This document shows, piece after piece, positions 52,873 through 61,412 of a stretch of DNA of 64,000 nucleotides (the stretch's first letter is position 1; every line of letters begins with the position of its first letter). Under the pieces are notes generated by a model. That model did no database searches. It worked only from the letters and a program-made list of their open reading frames with translations, and was not told the DNA's origin. The stretch is from Nereida sp. MMG025 (GTDB lineage: Bacteria; Pseudomonadota; Alphaproteobacteria; Rhodobacterales; Rhodobacteraceae): assembly GCF_021654165.1 (NCBI RefSeq), contig NZ_JAKFZN010000002.1, forward strand, positions 549,001 through 613,000, given 5' to 3'. Made by a program: the position numbers and the translations under genes.

Positions 52873-53475
52873 CTAGAACTCCACCCCGATTTGCGCTTTG
52901 ATCCCCGACCGGAACGGGTGTTTGACCAGCTCCATTTCAGTGACCAGATCGGCGTGTTCCATCAGCTCTTCCTTGGCATTGCGGCCTGTCAGAACCACGT
53001 GTGTCATGTGGGGTTTGTGATCGCGCAGGAACGCCACAACCTCGTTTACATCCAGATAGTCATAGCGCAGCGCGATGTTGATCTCGTCCAGCAGCACCAT
53101 TTTGTGGCTGTCATCAAGGATCAATTCCTTGGCTTTGGCCCACGCCGCTTGGGCCATTTCGGTATCGCGCGATTTGTCTTGGGTTTCCCAAGTGAAGCCT
53201 TCGCCCATTGTGTGAAAGCTACAGGTGTCACTGAATTTTGCCAAAATCAGATCGCGTTCGCCTGTCGACATCCCGCCCTTGATGAATTGCACCACGCCGC
53301 ATTTCATGTCGTGGGCAATGCACCTGAAGATCATCCCGAAGGCGGCGCTGGATTTGCCTTTGCCTTTGCCCGTATGAACGATGACCAGCCCCTTTTCATC
53401 AGTTTTGGTGGCCATGATTTTATCGCGCGCGGCCTTCTTTTTGGCCATCTTCATGGCGTGGCGTTCGTCGTCCAT
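52873..53475 (-). CDS. cobO: cob(I)yrinic acid a,c-diamide adenosyltransferase
   Basis: CobO/BtuR, 200 aa, transfers the adenosyl group from ATP to the corrin cobalt. The P-loop HTGKGKGKSSAAFGM is at about 33-48; other family blocks are VQFIKGGMSTGERDL, LDEINIALRYDYLDVNEVVAFL and VVLTGRNAKEELMEHADLVTEM. The lysine-rich N-terminal 25 residues are the usual extension. The gene follows lrgB by 15 bases. Confidence 0.95.
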   Translation of the reverse strand: MDDERHAMKMAKKKAARDKIMATKTDEKGLVIVHTGKGKGKSSAAFGMIFRCIAHDMKCGVVQFIKGGMSTGERDLILAKFSDTCSFHTMGEGFTWETQDKSRDTEMAQAAWAKAKELILDDSHKMVLLDEINIALRYDYLDVNEVVAFLRDHKPHMTHVVLTGRNAKEELMEHADLVTEMELVKHPFRSGIKAQIGVEF

Positions 53476-53490
53476 CGGTGCCTCCCTGGA

Positions 53491-54207
53491 TTAGAAAAGT
53501 AGCCCCATGATGTAAGGCGCAATCAAGGCGGTTAGCAAGGCATTTAGCCCCATACCGACACCTGCAAAGGCGCCTGCGGTTTCGTTCACCTGAAAGGCCC
53601 TGGCGGTGCCGATGCCGTGGGCCGCGACGCCCGCTGCCAGCCCGCGTGCGCGGTAATCGGTGATGCGCAGCGCGTTCATCAAGGTGGTGACGGTGATCGC
53701 ACCAATGACGCCCGTCAGGATGACCAGAACAGCCGTGAGCGTTGCAGAGCCCCCAATCTCGTTTGCGATGCCGATGGCCACGGGGGCGGTGGTGGATTTT
53801 GGGGCCAGCGACAAAAGGATATCGAGCGGCAGTCCAAAGGCCATCCCGATCCCCACAGCCGTCAAAAGAGCTGTTGTCGAGCCTGCCACGAGGGCTGCAA
53901 TCAAAGGCAGGGCAGTGGCCTTGAGGTGGTGAAGGTTGTTATAGAGAGGAATGGCCAAGGCCACTGTTGCGGGACCGAGCATGAAGTGCACGAATTGCGC
54001 GCCTTCGAAATAGGTCGCATACGGCGTGCCCGTTGCCCACAGGATTGCCGCCAGAAGGGCCACCGCAATGAGCACGGGATTTGCAATGGGGTGGCGCTTG
54101 CACAGCCGCGAAACGGTGTCGCCGGCCAGATAGCAAACCAGGGTTGCGGTCAGCCACAACAGCGGTTCTTGGCTCAGGTAGATCCAGATATCTGAAACAT
54201 CGGTCAT
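53491..54207 (-). CDS. lrgB: LrgB/CidB family membrane protein
   Basis: A 238-aa membrane protein with about seven helices and the LrgB signature AVGIGMAFGLPLDILLSLAPKSTTAPVAIGIANEIGGSATLTAV. The family forms a membrane complex with LrgA and is linked to murein hydrolase control, plastid metabolite export and pyruvate or glycolate movement. It overlaps lrgA by four bases. Its place directly before cobO is probably accidental or a Rhodobacterales arrangement. Confidence 0.92.
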   Translation of the reverse strand: MTDVSDIWIYLSQEPLLWLTATLVCYLAGDTVSRLCKRHPIANPVLIAVALLAAILWATGTPYATYFEGAQFVHFMLGPATVALAIPLYNNLHHLKATALPLIAALVAGSTTALLTAVGIGMAFGLPLDILLSLAPKSTTAPVAIGIANEIGGSATLTAVLVILTGVIGAITVTTLMNALRITDYRARGLAAGVAAHGIGTARAFQVNETAGAFAGVGMGLNALLTALIAPYIMGLLF

Positions 54208-54539
54208 GTGCGCACCAGTTTGACGAAGGTTAATGCGCCAACCGCCAGCGCGATTACGGTGCTGATCACAAGTGTTGCAAGAATGGCCAGACCGTTTTCG
54301 CCAAGTTTGTCAAAGTGGCCCACAACGCCAACGCCAGCGGGGACAAACAATAGTGACAGATGTGAGAGCAGACCCGTGGCCGTCGGGGTTGTCGCCTTGG
54401 CAACAGCGGGGCGGATCAACAAAAGGATCAACAAAAGCGTCATGCCAAGCACGGGGCCGGGAATGGGGAGGGCGAAGCTACGGGACGTGACTTCGCCGAC
54501 AAGCTGACAGATCAGCAGTAGGGCAAGGTGGTAAATCAT
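54204..54539 (-). CDS. lrgA: LrgA/CidA family holin-like protein
   Basis: A 111-aa protein with four hydrophobic helices and the family block LPIPGPVLGMTLLLILLL and LSLLFVPAGVGVVGHFDKLGENGLAILATLVIST. It forms the partner of LrgB. ATG 54539 begins the usual MIYHLALLLICQLVGE. The start region lies close to the divergent lipoprotein gene. Confidence 0.9.
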   Translation of the reverse strand: MIYHLALLLICQLVGEVTSRSFALPIPGPVLGMTLLLILLLIRPAVAKATTPTATGLLSHLSLLFVPAGVGVVGHFDKLGENGLAILATLVISTVIALAVGALTFVKLVRT

Positions 54540-54626
54540 GGGGGTACCGTCTCTTGCCAAGCCAGAGGCGTCAACGATTTGTTAAGGTTCATGCTTTTGA
54601 AAGGTGGGGGAGAAGGAGTGCGCCTG

Positions 54627-55028
54627 ATGCGTCGATTTCAATTTGCCTTGCCAATTCTGGCGCTGGCTGCCTGCGATATGGCGGGCCCCGCCTTTTTGGG
54701 GGCCGAGCCGATGTATGTTGAGGTCGGCGGCAGCGCTTTTACCGTGCGCCAGCGCGATGACCGCGCCGAGGTGATCCGCACAAATATGGAATGGGCCCCC
54801 GACCGCGGTGCCGTGGCCGATAAGATGAAAATCGCGATTGAGGTGACCACAGGTTGCACAGTGCGCGATGGAACGCTTGAGGGCGATCAGGCCGTGCGCC
54901 GCGCACGTTTGAAGTGCAGCGGCGATGCCCCTTATCAGATCACGCGCCGCCCGCCACTGCGCTGCCAAGGTAACACGCTTGAGACGGTGACAACCGATGG
55001 CGCGGAAATAGAGCTGACCTGTAGGTGA
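54627..55028 (+). CDS. putative lipoprotein of unknown function
   Basis: A 133-aa protein with a short signal peptide and a lipobox-like L-A-A-C at about residues 12-15 (LALAACDMAG). The mature part has four further cysteines (GCTV, KCSG, RCQG, TCR), which suggests disulfides. AGAAGGAG eight bases before ATG 54627 selects that start over upstream in-frame codons. It lies between the lrgAB-cobO and cobN units on the other strand. No family recognised. Confidence 0.7.
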   Translation: MRRFQFALPILALAACDMAGPAFLGAEPMYVEVGGSAFTVRQRDDRAEVIRTNMEWAPDRGAVADKMKIAIEVTTGCTVRDGTLEGDQAVRRARLKCSGDAPYQITRRPPLRCQGNTLETVTTDGAEIELTCR

Positions 55029-55138
55029 GTCTTCTGCACCACGTTTGATCTGAAATACATGTAACGCCGCGTTTTGCAGTAGACAACAAAAACACCACCC
55101 CGCTATGAGCCATGCCAAGGTAACACGGGGCAGGGTTC

Positions 55139-55207
55139 ATGAGGTTTTTCGCAGTTTTTCTTTTGCTTGGATATCTGGGCACAGCCGCAATGGCGGCAGG
55201 GTTTTAA
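55139..55207 (+). CDS. possible 22-aa signal-peptide-like ORF
   Basis: An ATG preceded by GGGGCAGG opens a 22-codon frame whose product is a complete signal peptide-like sequence (basic start, hydrophobic core, A-M-A-A end) and then stops. It ends at the tail of cobN on the opposite strand. It could be a micropeptide or the remains of a secreted-protein gene; with no further evidence it is a weak call. Confidence 0.25.
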   Translation: MRFFAVFLLLGYLGTAAMAAGF

Positions 55208-58200
55208 GATCTTTTGAACTGATCAATGCGCGCGCGTGCCGAATTGGACCGCGGCACCCATAGCCCCCGATCAATCGCCTCTTGCAGTCGGTCGGCAATA
55301 TCGGCCAGTGCGGGTGCGTTATTGTCCTCAATAAAGGTCCGCGTTTCGTCATCGGCCAGAAACGCCTCTTCTACCATGTCGAAATGATGGTGTTTGACCG
55401 CCCCTGTCGTGGCTGCAAAAGCGAACAGATAATCAACTGTTGCCGCGATTTCGAACGCGCCTTTGTAGCCATGCCGCTTGACCCCATCTATCCACTTGGG
55501 GTTCACCACACGGCTGCGCACGACGCGCCCGATTTCATCGTCCAGCGTGCGGATCAGGGGGCGTTCTGGGCGCGAATGGTCGTTGTGATAAATCGGGCGA
55601 TCCACGCCTTGCAGCGTGCTGATGGCGGCAGCGGCACCGCCTTCAAACTGATAGTAATCATCGCTGTCCAACACGTCATGTTCGCGGTTGTCTTGGTTTT
55701 GCACCACCGCATCGACTGTTTTCAAACGCGCCTCCAGCCCTTCGCGGTCGCGGATGCCGTCTTGATCCTTGCCATACGCATAGCCGCCCCATTCCAGATA
55801 GGCCTCGGCAAAATCGGCTTTGTCGTTCCATATGCGTTCGTCAATCAGCGCCTGAAGCCCCGCGCCATAAGCCCCCGGTTTGCTGCCATAGACCCTTGGC
55901 CCGGGTGTTTGTGCAGCGGCGTTATCCGTTTCATCCAAGGTTTGAATGGCACGCGCTGCACTATCGACAAGCGCAATTTGCTGTGGGAAGGCATCGCGGA
56001 AAAAACCGCTGACCCGCAGCGTGACATCGACGCGCGGACGCCCAAGCGCCGTTGCGGGGATAACCTCAAACCCTGTAACGCGGCGGCTGGCGGCATCCCA
56101 TTGCGGTTTGACGCCCATCAACGCAAGTGCTTGCGCAATATCATCGCCGCCTGTGCGCATATTGGCGGTGCCCCATGCCGTCAGCAATAACGCACGCGGC
56201 CAATCCCCGTGATCTTGCAGGTGTTTTTCAATCAGTAGATTGGCCGATTTCCAACCCAGGGCCCATGCGGTTTGGGTGGGCAGCGCGCGGCTGTCGACGC
56301 TGTAAAAATTCCGACCCGTGGGCAACACATCCAACCGCCCGCGGGTGGGCGCCCCCGAAGGACCAGAGGGGATGGCCAAGCCGTCCAAGCCGCGCAGCAA
56401 AGCGCCCATTTCGGCAGGGCCGCACTTTTCGACCATGGGGCGCACAGTGCGGGTGATGTGATCACAGACTGCGCGGCTTTTGGCGCCGATGGGATCGGCC
56501 GCGCCGTCAAGAATGCGGATGGCCAATTCTTCAAGCCGCTCAATCGTATCGCCCGCAGTGCGCCATGTGCCATCCCCAAGCACCTCTGGGCGCCGTCCTG
56601 TCCAAGGGGCGGCCATATCTGCGTCCAGCGGGTTAAACCCAAGGTCCAGATCATCCGCCAGCGCACCGATCAAAGATGCATCCGGCCCGGTGCCGTCCCC
56701 GCGCGGCACGCGCGTCAAGGCGATGGTCAGATCACGGGCCTGTGCGCCCTCTGGCGAGGTGCCAAAGATGTGCAGACCGTCGCGGATTTGCGCCTCTTTC
56801 AACTCGCATAGATAGGCGTCCAGCTTGGCCAGATCCGTATCTTCATCCGCACCATCCATCCCGACATCGCGGTCCAGCCCTGTGGCGGATGTCAGCGACA
56901 GAATTTCGCGCCTCAGATGGGTGATGCGCCGCGGATCAACGCCTGCAGCCTCGTAATATTCATCCACCAATGCTTCGAGATCCTTTAGCGGGCCATAGGT
57001 TTCCGCCCGCGTCAGCGGTGGGGTAAGGTGATCCAGAATAACCGCCTGCGCGCGCCGCTTGGCCTGCGTGCCCTCGCCCGGATCATTGACGATAAAGGGG
57101 TAGAGATGCGGTGTCGGACCAAAGACCGCTTCGGGCCAGCAGGTTTCTGACAAGGCGATGGCTTTGCCGGGCAACCATTCAAGATTGCCATGTTTGCCCA
57201 TATGCACGATCGCGTCTGTGGCCCAATGGTGACGCAGCCAGAAATAGAATGCCAGATAGTTGTGCGGAGGAACCAAATCAGGGGAATGGTATGTCTCTGT
57301 TGGATCGATGTTATAGCCACGCGCAGGCTGCACCCCGACAACAGCATTCCCAAAACGGTAAATCGACAGTTTGAATCCTGCATCTGTTACAAAGGGGTCT
57401 GCCTCGGGCGGCCCCCATTGATCGGTGATTTGCTGTTTGAGCGCATAGGGCAGGGCGTCGTAATGGGTGCGGTATGCATCCAGTGCAAGCACCTCTCCGC
57501 CCTTGGTGGTGGTGCGATCTGTCAGCCAGTTTGTCGGGCCCGCCATGATCTGATCCATGAGGGCTTTGCTGTCGTCTGGCGTGCTGCAGTCATATCCCGC
57601 ATTTGCCAAAGCACGTAGCGCGTCAACGGTGGCCGCAGGCGTGTCCAGCCCCACACCATTGGCCAATCGCCCGTCTTTGTTGGGATAGTTCGCCAACACC
57701 AATGCCACCTTGCGCTGTGCAACAGGGCTGTGGCGCAGCCGCGCCCAAGCCGCTGCCAGGGCTGTGACAAAATCAATGCGACCCCCACGCGCCTGATATG
57801 TCGCAATCGCACATTCCGTGGCCTCGTCAAAATATGCCTCGCCCTTGAAGCTGACAGCCCGGGTCAAAACCCGCCCATCCACTTCGGGCAGGGCCACATT
57901 CATGGCGATGTCACGTGCAGACAGCCCCGTTAGCCCATCGTCCCAAGCCGCTTCAGAACTTGAGGACAGGACAACCTGAAACACGGGCGCTGCGTTTGCA
58001 AAAGGCGCGGTCAGCGGATTGGCAGGCGCGTCATCCCCATGCGGGTTTCCAACGGCAAAGGAGGTGCAATTCAGGATCACCGATGGAGGCGCTGCCGTAA
58101 AAAGCTGTTCAAGCGTTGCTTGGCTGACCGGATCCTTGAGCGACGCCACGAATACCGGCATGGGGTTCAGCCCCGCCCGTAAAAGCGATTTGGTCAACCG

Positions 58201-58857
58201 GTTGATCGGGTTGAGCCCTGCGCCCTGCACAAGTGCGCGGTAAAAGACCAAAGGCACGATCGGCGCGTCATCCGTCCACGCCTCTTGCAAGGTGGCAAGG
58301 CTTGGCGCTGTTTCGGCGGGCCAATAAAGCCCTGCCCGTAGCAAAGGGGCGGCCGCGGCAGGTTTTTCACCATGATCCAGCATTGCTTTGGCGTATGACA
58401 AAAACCCAACTGCATTCGCGGGGCCCCCTTCGGTCATATAGGCCCAAAGCGCGTCATAATCCGCGTCCGACACGGTGGACAGGCGCCGCAACTCTGGATC
58501 GGGTTTGTCATCTCCGGGCAAAAGCGCCAAAGGCACGCCCGCGTTATGCAAATGGGCCGCGTATTGTTCGGCGCCGTATTTCCAATAGCCCGTGCCGCCA
58601 AGCACCCGTGCAATCACCAGCCGCGATTTGGACGCGCATTGATCAATGTGCAAATCCACCGACATCGGGTGGTTCAAATGGGTCAGGTTGGCCAGACGCA
58701 ACGTGGGCTGATCGCTCAGTTCGGCCCGCGCGGCAGACAGCGCCGCAAGCTCTGTATCGGCCGCGGAAATGAAAACCACATCCGCAGGGGTCTGGCCCAG
58801 ATCAAAGGGTTCTGAGCCATCATCAATCGCGCCCGGTGTTGCTGCCAGAAGATGCAT
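55204..58857 (-). CDS. cobN: cobaltochelatase subunit CobN
   Basis: CobN, 1217 aa, the large subunit of the ATP-dependent aerobic cobaltochelatase that inserts Co2+ into hydrogenobyrinate diamide together with CobS and CobT. Recognisable blocks include the N-terminal VISAADTELAALSAAR, the central HMGKHGNLEWLPGKAIALS (about 555), NPLDADMAAPWTGRRPEVLG and the C-terminal RVVNPKWIDGVKRHGYKGAFEIAATVDYLFAFAATT. CobS/CobT are not in this window. It is the distal gene of the riboswitch-controlled unit, 220 bases after the GNAT gene. Confidence 0.96.
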   Translation of the reverse strand: MHLLAATPGAIDDGSEPFDLGQTPADVVFISAADTELAALSAARAELSDQPTLRLANLTHLNHPMSVDLHIDQCASKSRLVIARVLGGTGYWKYGAEQYAAHLHNAGVPLALLPGDDKPDPELRRLSTVSDADYDALWAYMTEGGPANAVGFLSYAKAMLDHGEKPAAAAPLLRAGLYWPAETAPSLATLQEAWTDDAPIVPLVFYRALVQGAGLNPINRLTKSLLRAGLNPMPVFVASLKDPVSQATLEQLFTAAPPSVILNCTSFAVGNPHGDDAPANPLTAPFANAAPVFQVVLSSSSEAAWDDGLTGLSARDIAMNVALPEVDGRVLTRAVSFKGEAYFDEATECAIATYQARGGRIDFVTALAAAWARLRHSPVAQRKVALVLANYPNKDGRLANGVGLDTPAATVDALRALANAGYDCSTPDDSKALMDQIMAGPTNWLTDRTTTKGGEVLALDAYRTHYDALPYALKQQITDQWGPPEADPFVTDAGFKLSIYRFGNAVVGVQPARGYNIDPTETYHSPDLVPPHNYLAFYFWLRHHWATDAIVHMGKHGNLEWLPGKAIALSETCWPEAVFGPTPHLYPFIVNDPGEGTQAKRRAQAVILDHLTPPLTRAETYGPLKDLEALVDEYYEAAGVDPRRITHLRREILSLTSATGLDRDVGMDGADEDTDLAKLDAYLCELKEAQIRDGLHIFGTSPEGAQARDLTIALTRVPRGDGTGPDASLIGALADDLDLGFNPLDADMAAPWTGRRPEVLGDGTWRTAGDTIERLEELAIRILDGAADPIGAKSRAVCDHITRTVRPMVEKCGPAEMGALLRGLDGLAIPSGPSGAPTRGRLDVLPTGRNFYSVDSRALPTQTAWALGWKSANLLIEKHLQDHGDWPRALLLTAWGTANMRTGGDDIAQALALMGVKPQWDAASRRVTGFEVIPATALGRPRVDVTLRVSGFFRDAFPQQIALVDSAARAIQTLDETDNAAAQTPGPRVYGSKPGAYGAGLQALIDERIWNDKADFAEAYLEWGGYAYGKDQDGIRDREGLEARLKTVDAVVQNQDNREHDVLDSDDYYQFEGGAAAAISTLQGVDRPIYHNDHSRPERPLIRTLDDEIGRVVRSRVVNPKWIDGVKRHGYKGAFEIAATVDYLFAFAATTGAVKHHHFDMVEEAFLADDETRTFIEDNNAPALADIADRLQEAIDRGLWVPRSNSARARIDQFKRS

Positions 58858-58904
58858 TTTTGAACTTATCCTTGCCCTATGGCGTTAGTCGGACGGAGGG
58901 TTTC

Positions 58905-59075
58905 ATGACCAAGAAAAAACGCAGAGATCTCGATCAACCCGCGCGCGCCCAAGACCGCATGGCCGATGACGAAATGGGCAAAACCATGCGCGGTTGGGAA
59001 AACATCGACAAACATGGCCACAAACCGGGCTTTGGCGACCGCGCAAAGGAACGCCAGCCTGAAAATCCCAAATAA
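58905..59075 (+). CDS. 56-aa charged small protein, unknown function
   Basis: A short gene on the plus strand in the gap between cobN and the GNAT gene. GGAGGG four bases before ATG 58905 is a strong ribosome-binding site. The product is almost entirely hydrophilic (starts MTKKKRRDLDQPARAQ, ends RQPENPK), likely disordered. Codon use looks genuine. I do not recognise a family. Confidence 0.6.
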   Translation: MTKKKRRDLDQPARAQDRMADDEMGKTMRGWENIDKHGHKPGFGDRAKERQPENPK

Positions 59076-59077
59076 CC

Positions 59078-59527
59078 TCACAGCACCTTTTCCATGAACC
59101 AGCTAGAGCTGTTGGCGACATAATCGCCAAATGGCGCGCGATACTCAAACCCATGCCGCTCATATAATTTATGTGCCGCGTGCAGCGTGTTTCCCGTCTC
59201 TAGCATAAGTTTCGCTTTGCCCATGCCCCGCGCCTCATCTTCCAAGGCCCTCAAAATGGCATCAGCAATGCCTTGGCCCCGCGCTTCAGGGTCCACAAAC
59301 ATGGATTTCACCTCGCCGTAGCTGCCTTTGTCGGCCAGCGCACCCGTGCCGCGGATCACCTCGCCGCGCCGTGCAATAAAGAAATGGATATGCGGCGCAC
59401 AGAGCTCCTCAATATCCAGATATGCGTTATCCTCGGGCGGAAAAAGACTTTCCATCAACGCATGGCTTTGCTTCAAAAGCGCCGTGGCCGCAGGGTGGCG
59501 CGGGTCGCCCCGCTCTATGATGATCAT
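59078..59527 (-). CDS. GNAT family N-acetyltransferase in the cobalamin operon
   Basis: A 149-aa acetyltransferase with the acetyl-CoA loop DPEARGQGIADAIL at about 83-96 and the closing YERHGFEYRAPFGDYV of the fold. The start overlaps the cobW stop by four bases, so it is translated with cobW. Its substrate is not evident; a link to cobalamin metabolism is suggested only by position. Confidence 0.9.
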   Translation of the reverse strand: MIIIERGDPRHPAATALLKQSHALMESLFPPEDNAYLDIEELCAPHIHFFIARRGEVIRGTGALADKGSYGEVKSMFVDPEARGQGIADAILRALEDEARGMGKAKLMLETGNTLHAAHKLYERHGFEYRAPFGDYVANSSSWFMEKVL

Positions 59528-60609
59528 GCACTCAGCGCAGCCGTAATCGCTGCCTGATCCAGCCCCGCCTGCCCAATAACGACAAGACGTGTTTCGCGTG
59601 GTTCGCTGATCGGTTGATCGAAATAGCTGTCCACCCGCGGCCCAACCGCCTGAAGCGTCAGGCGCATTGGCTTGCCTTGCACCGCGGCAAACCCCTTCAG
59701 ACGTAGGATATCATGGGCGCGGATCACATCGGCAACTTGTTCGGCAAAGGCTTTCGGATCGGCGATTTCACCGCGTGTCACCACGAAACTTTCAAATTCG
59801 TCATGGCCATGTTCATGCGCATGATCATGATGGTGGTCATGGTCGTCGTGATCATCATAGTGGTGGTGATCATCGTGATGGTGGTGATGATGCACCTCAT
59901 GGCGGGCGTCCAAATCCCCTTCGGCCCCAATGCCCTGACCCAACAATACATCCACAGGCAGCGCGCCCATGCTGGCCTTGATCACCTGCACGCCGTCACG
60001 GCTGTCGCTTTTCAATTTGGCGGTCAGCGCGTCTGCCTCTTGGGCGTCCAATAAGTCGGATTTGTTCACAACAATCATATCCGCGCAGGCGACCTGATCC
60101 TCGAACAACTCCGACAGTGGTGTTTCGTGATCAAGGTTTTCATCCAGCTTGCGCTGCGCGTCCACGGCCTCAACCGAATGGGCGAACCGTCCCTCTGTCA
60201 CGGCTTTGCCGTCGACGACAGTGACCACACCATCCACGGTGACGCGCGTGGCAATTTCGGGCCAGTTGAACGCACGCACGAGCGGTTGTGGCAGGGCCAG
60301 ACCGCTTGTTTCAATCACGATGTGGTCGGGCGCATTTTCACGCGCCAACAGTTTTTCCATCGTAGGCACAAAATCATCGGCGACGGTGCAACAGATGCAA
60401 CCGTTGGACAGCTCCATGATATCATCTTCGGTGCAGGTTTCGTCACCGCACCCCTTCAGGATGTCACCATCGACGCCCAAATCGCCAAATTCGTTGATGA
60501 TCAGCGCTATGCGCTTGCCTTGCGCGTTTTGCAGCATGTGTCGGATCAGCGTTGTTTTGCCAGCGCCCAGAAAGCCGGTGACAACCGTGGCAGGAATTTT
60601 TGCGGCCAT
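59524..60609 (-). CDS. cobW: CobW metal-chaperone GTPase
   Basis: CobW, 361 aa, a G3E GTPase thought to deliver cobalt for cobalamin synthesis. GTP sites: P-loop GFLGAGKTTLI (about 12-22), the metal-binding CICC in NGCICCTVADD (about 70), and NKSDLLD (about 180). Residues about 238-270 are an uninterrupted His/Asp-rich tract, a likely metal store or sensor. The C-terminal CobW_C domain follows. It is preceded by a G+C-rich hairpin after the permease gene and overlaps the GNAT gene by four bases. Confidence 0.95.
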   Translation of the reverse strand: MAAKIPATVVTGFLGAGKTTLIRHMLQNAQGKRIALIINEFGDLGVDGDILKGCGDETCTEDDIMELSNGCICCTVADDFVPTMEKLLARENAPDHIVIETSGLALPQPLVRAFNWPEIATRVTVDGVVTVVDGKAVTEGRFAHSVEAVDAQRKLDENLDHETPLSELFEDQVACADMIVVNKSDLLDAQEADALTAKLKSDSRDGVQVIKASMGALPVDVLLGQGIGAEGDLDARHEVHHHHHHDDHHHYDDHDDHDHHHDHAHEHGHDEFESFVVTRGEIADPKAFAEQVADVIRAHDILRLKGFAAVQGKPMRLTLQAVGPRVDSYFDQPISEPRETRLVVIGQAGLDQAAITAALSA

Positions 60610-60637
60610 ATTGAATACCTCTTGTTCTCAAGGAAAC

Positions 60638-60664
60638 GCCGGCGGCCGTTTCAGGCCGCCGGTG
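60638..60664 (-). terminator. hairpin between the permease and cobW genes
   Basis: On the minus strand a perfect 9-bp stem CCGGCGGCC / GGCCGCCGG with a six-base loop is followed by CGTTTCC. The T-run is weak, so it may be an attenuator or RNA-stability element lowering cobW and cobN expression relative to the permease. Confidence 0.6.
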
Positions 60665-60690
60665 CTTTTGACGAATGAAATGCGTTGTTT

Positions 60691-61368
60691 TTACGCGGCG
60701 CCGTAAAGGCGTTGGTTGACCAGACCCGATCCGTCCAAACCTTTCACACGCTTTGCAGCGGCCAGAATGGCCAGATCAGCAATCGGTTCAATCAGCAACA
60801 CCGTCATGTAAGCCGCCCCGAAGGACGCAACAGCCGCAAGGGTCTCGACACCAAAGCCCTGACCATAGATCGCCCAAAACGCAACCCACGCCACAACGCC
60901 GCCTTGGTAAGTTGCCGACAGTATCAGCGCTTGGGCATAGGTCAGATCAACATAGGCCGTGCCATCCGCGATGATCTTTTTGGCCAGAACGTAAATGCCG
61001 AACAGCGGAACAAGCAGGGTGGTAATGTTCACCGTGAACATGGGCAGGTCCGTTGGTGCAAAAACCATGCCTTGCAGCAAAAGGCCCAATGCCAGCCCGA
61101 TCGCCGCGGGCGCAATGCCAAGGATCAGCAAGATTGTCGTGCCCAAGATAAAGTGCACTTCCGAGATGCCGACAGCGAAATGGGGCAACACCTCAAAGAA
61201 GATAAAAACGGCGATTGTCGCCATCAGGCTGCGTGCGACCAGCGACAGCGCCCCGCGCTGCACAAGCGCGTCCCACGTCATTTTCAAAGCGTAGGCGCCT
61301 GCACCCGCAGCCGTTGCCACACTCAGGGCCATTTTTGCGCCATTCACGACGCCAGGTTCGATATGCAT
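60691..61368 (-). CDS. CbiM-like energy-coupling factor transporter permease (cobalt/nickel)
   Basis: A 225-aa membrane protein of the CbiM/NikM family with about six hydrophobic segments. The N-terminal MHIEPGVVNGAKM places a His at residue 2, near the metal-binding N-terminus typical of CbiM; ISEVHFILGTTILLILGIAPAAIGLALGLLLQGMVFAPTDLPMFTVN is the core block. The CbiN, CbiQ and CbiO genes are absent here, so it may work alone or with parts encoded elsewhere. It is the first gene under the cobalamin riboswitch, with AAGGAG nine bases before its ATG. Confidence 0.88.
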   Translation of the reverse strand: MHIEPGVVNGAKMALSVATAAGAGAYALKMTWDALVQRGALSLVARSLMATIAVFIFFEVLPHFAVGISEVHFILGTTILLILGIAPAAIGLALGLLLQGMVFAPTDLPMFTVNITTLLVPLFGIYVLAKKIIADGTAYVDLTYAQALILSATYQGGVVAWVAFWAIYGQGFGVETLAAVASFGAAYMTVLLIEPIADLAILAAAKRVKGLDGSGLVNQRLYGAA

Positions 61369-61384
61369 ATGTCTTTTCTCCTTA

Positions 61385-61404
61385 ACCTGTCACACCCGAC
61401 AGGT
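61385..61404 (-). promoter_or_regulatory. hairpin in front of the permease ribosome-binding site
   Basis: ACCTGTC / GACAGGT, a perfect 7-bp stem with a six-base loop, ends a few bases before the AAGGAG site. It lies between the riboswitch aptamer and the gene and is the probable expression platform controlling ribosome access. Confidence 0.55.
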
Positions 61405-61412
61405 GGGTTGGT

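Noticed and set aside
55029-55138. Possible second cobalamin riboswitch near cobN because of GGTAACACGGGGCAGG.
   Set aside because: No B12 box or other core element is present and it lies at the 3' end of cobN, not upstream.
59800-59895. A CATGAT/GTGATG-rich stretch that looks like a DNA tandem repeat.
   Set aside because: It is explained by the His/Asp codons of CobW on the minus strand.
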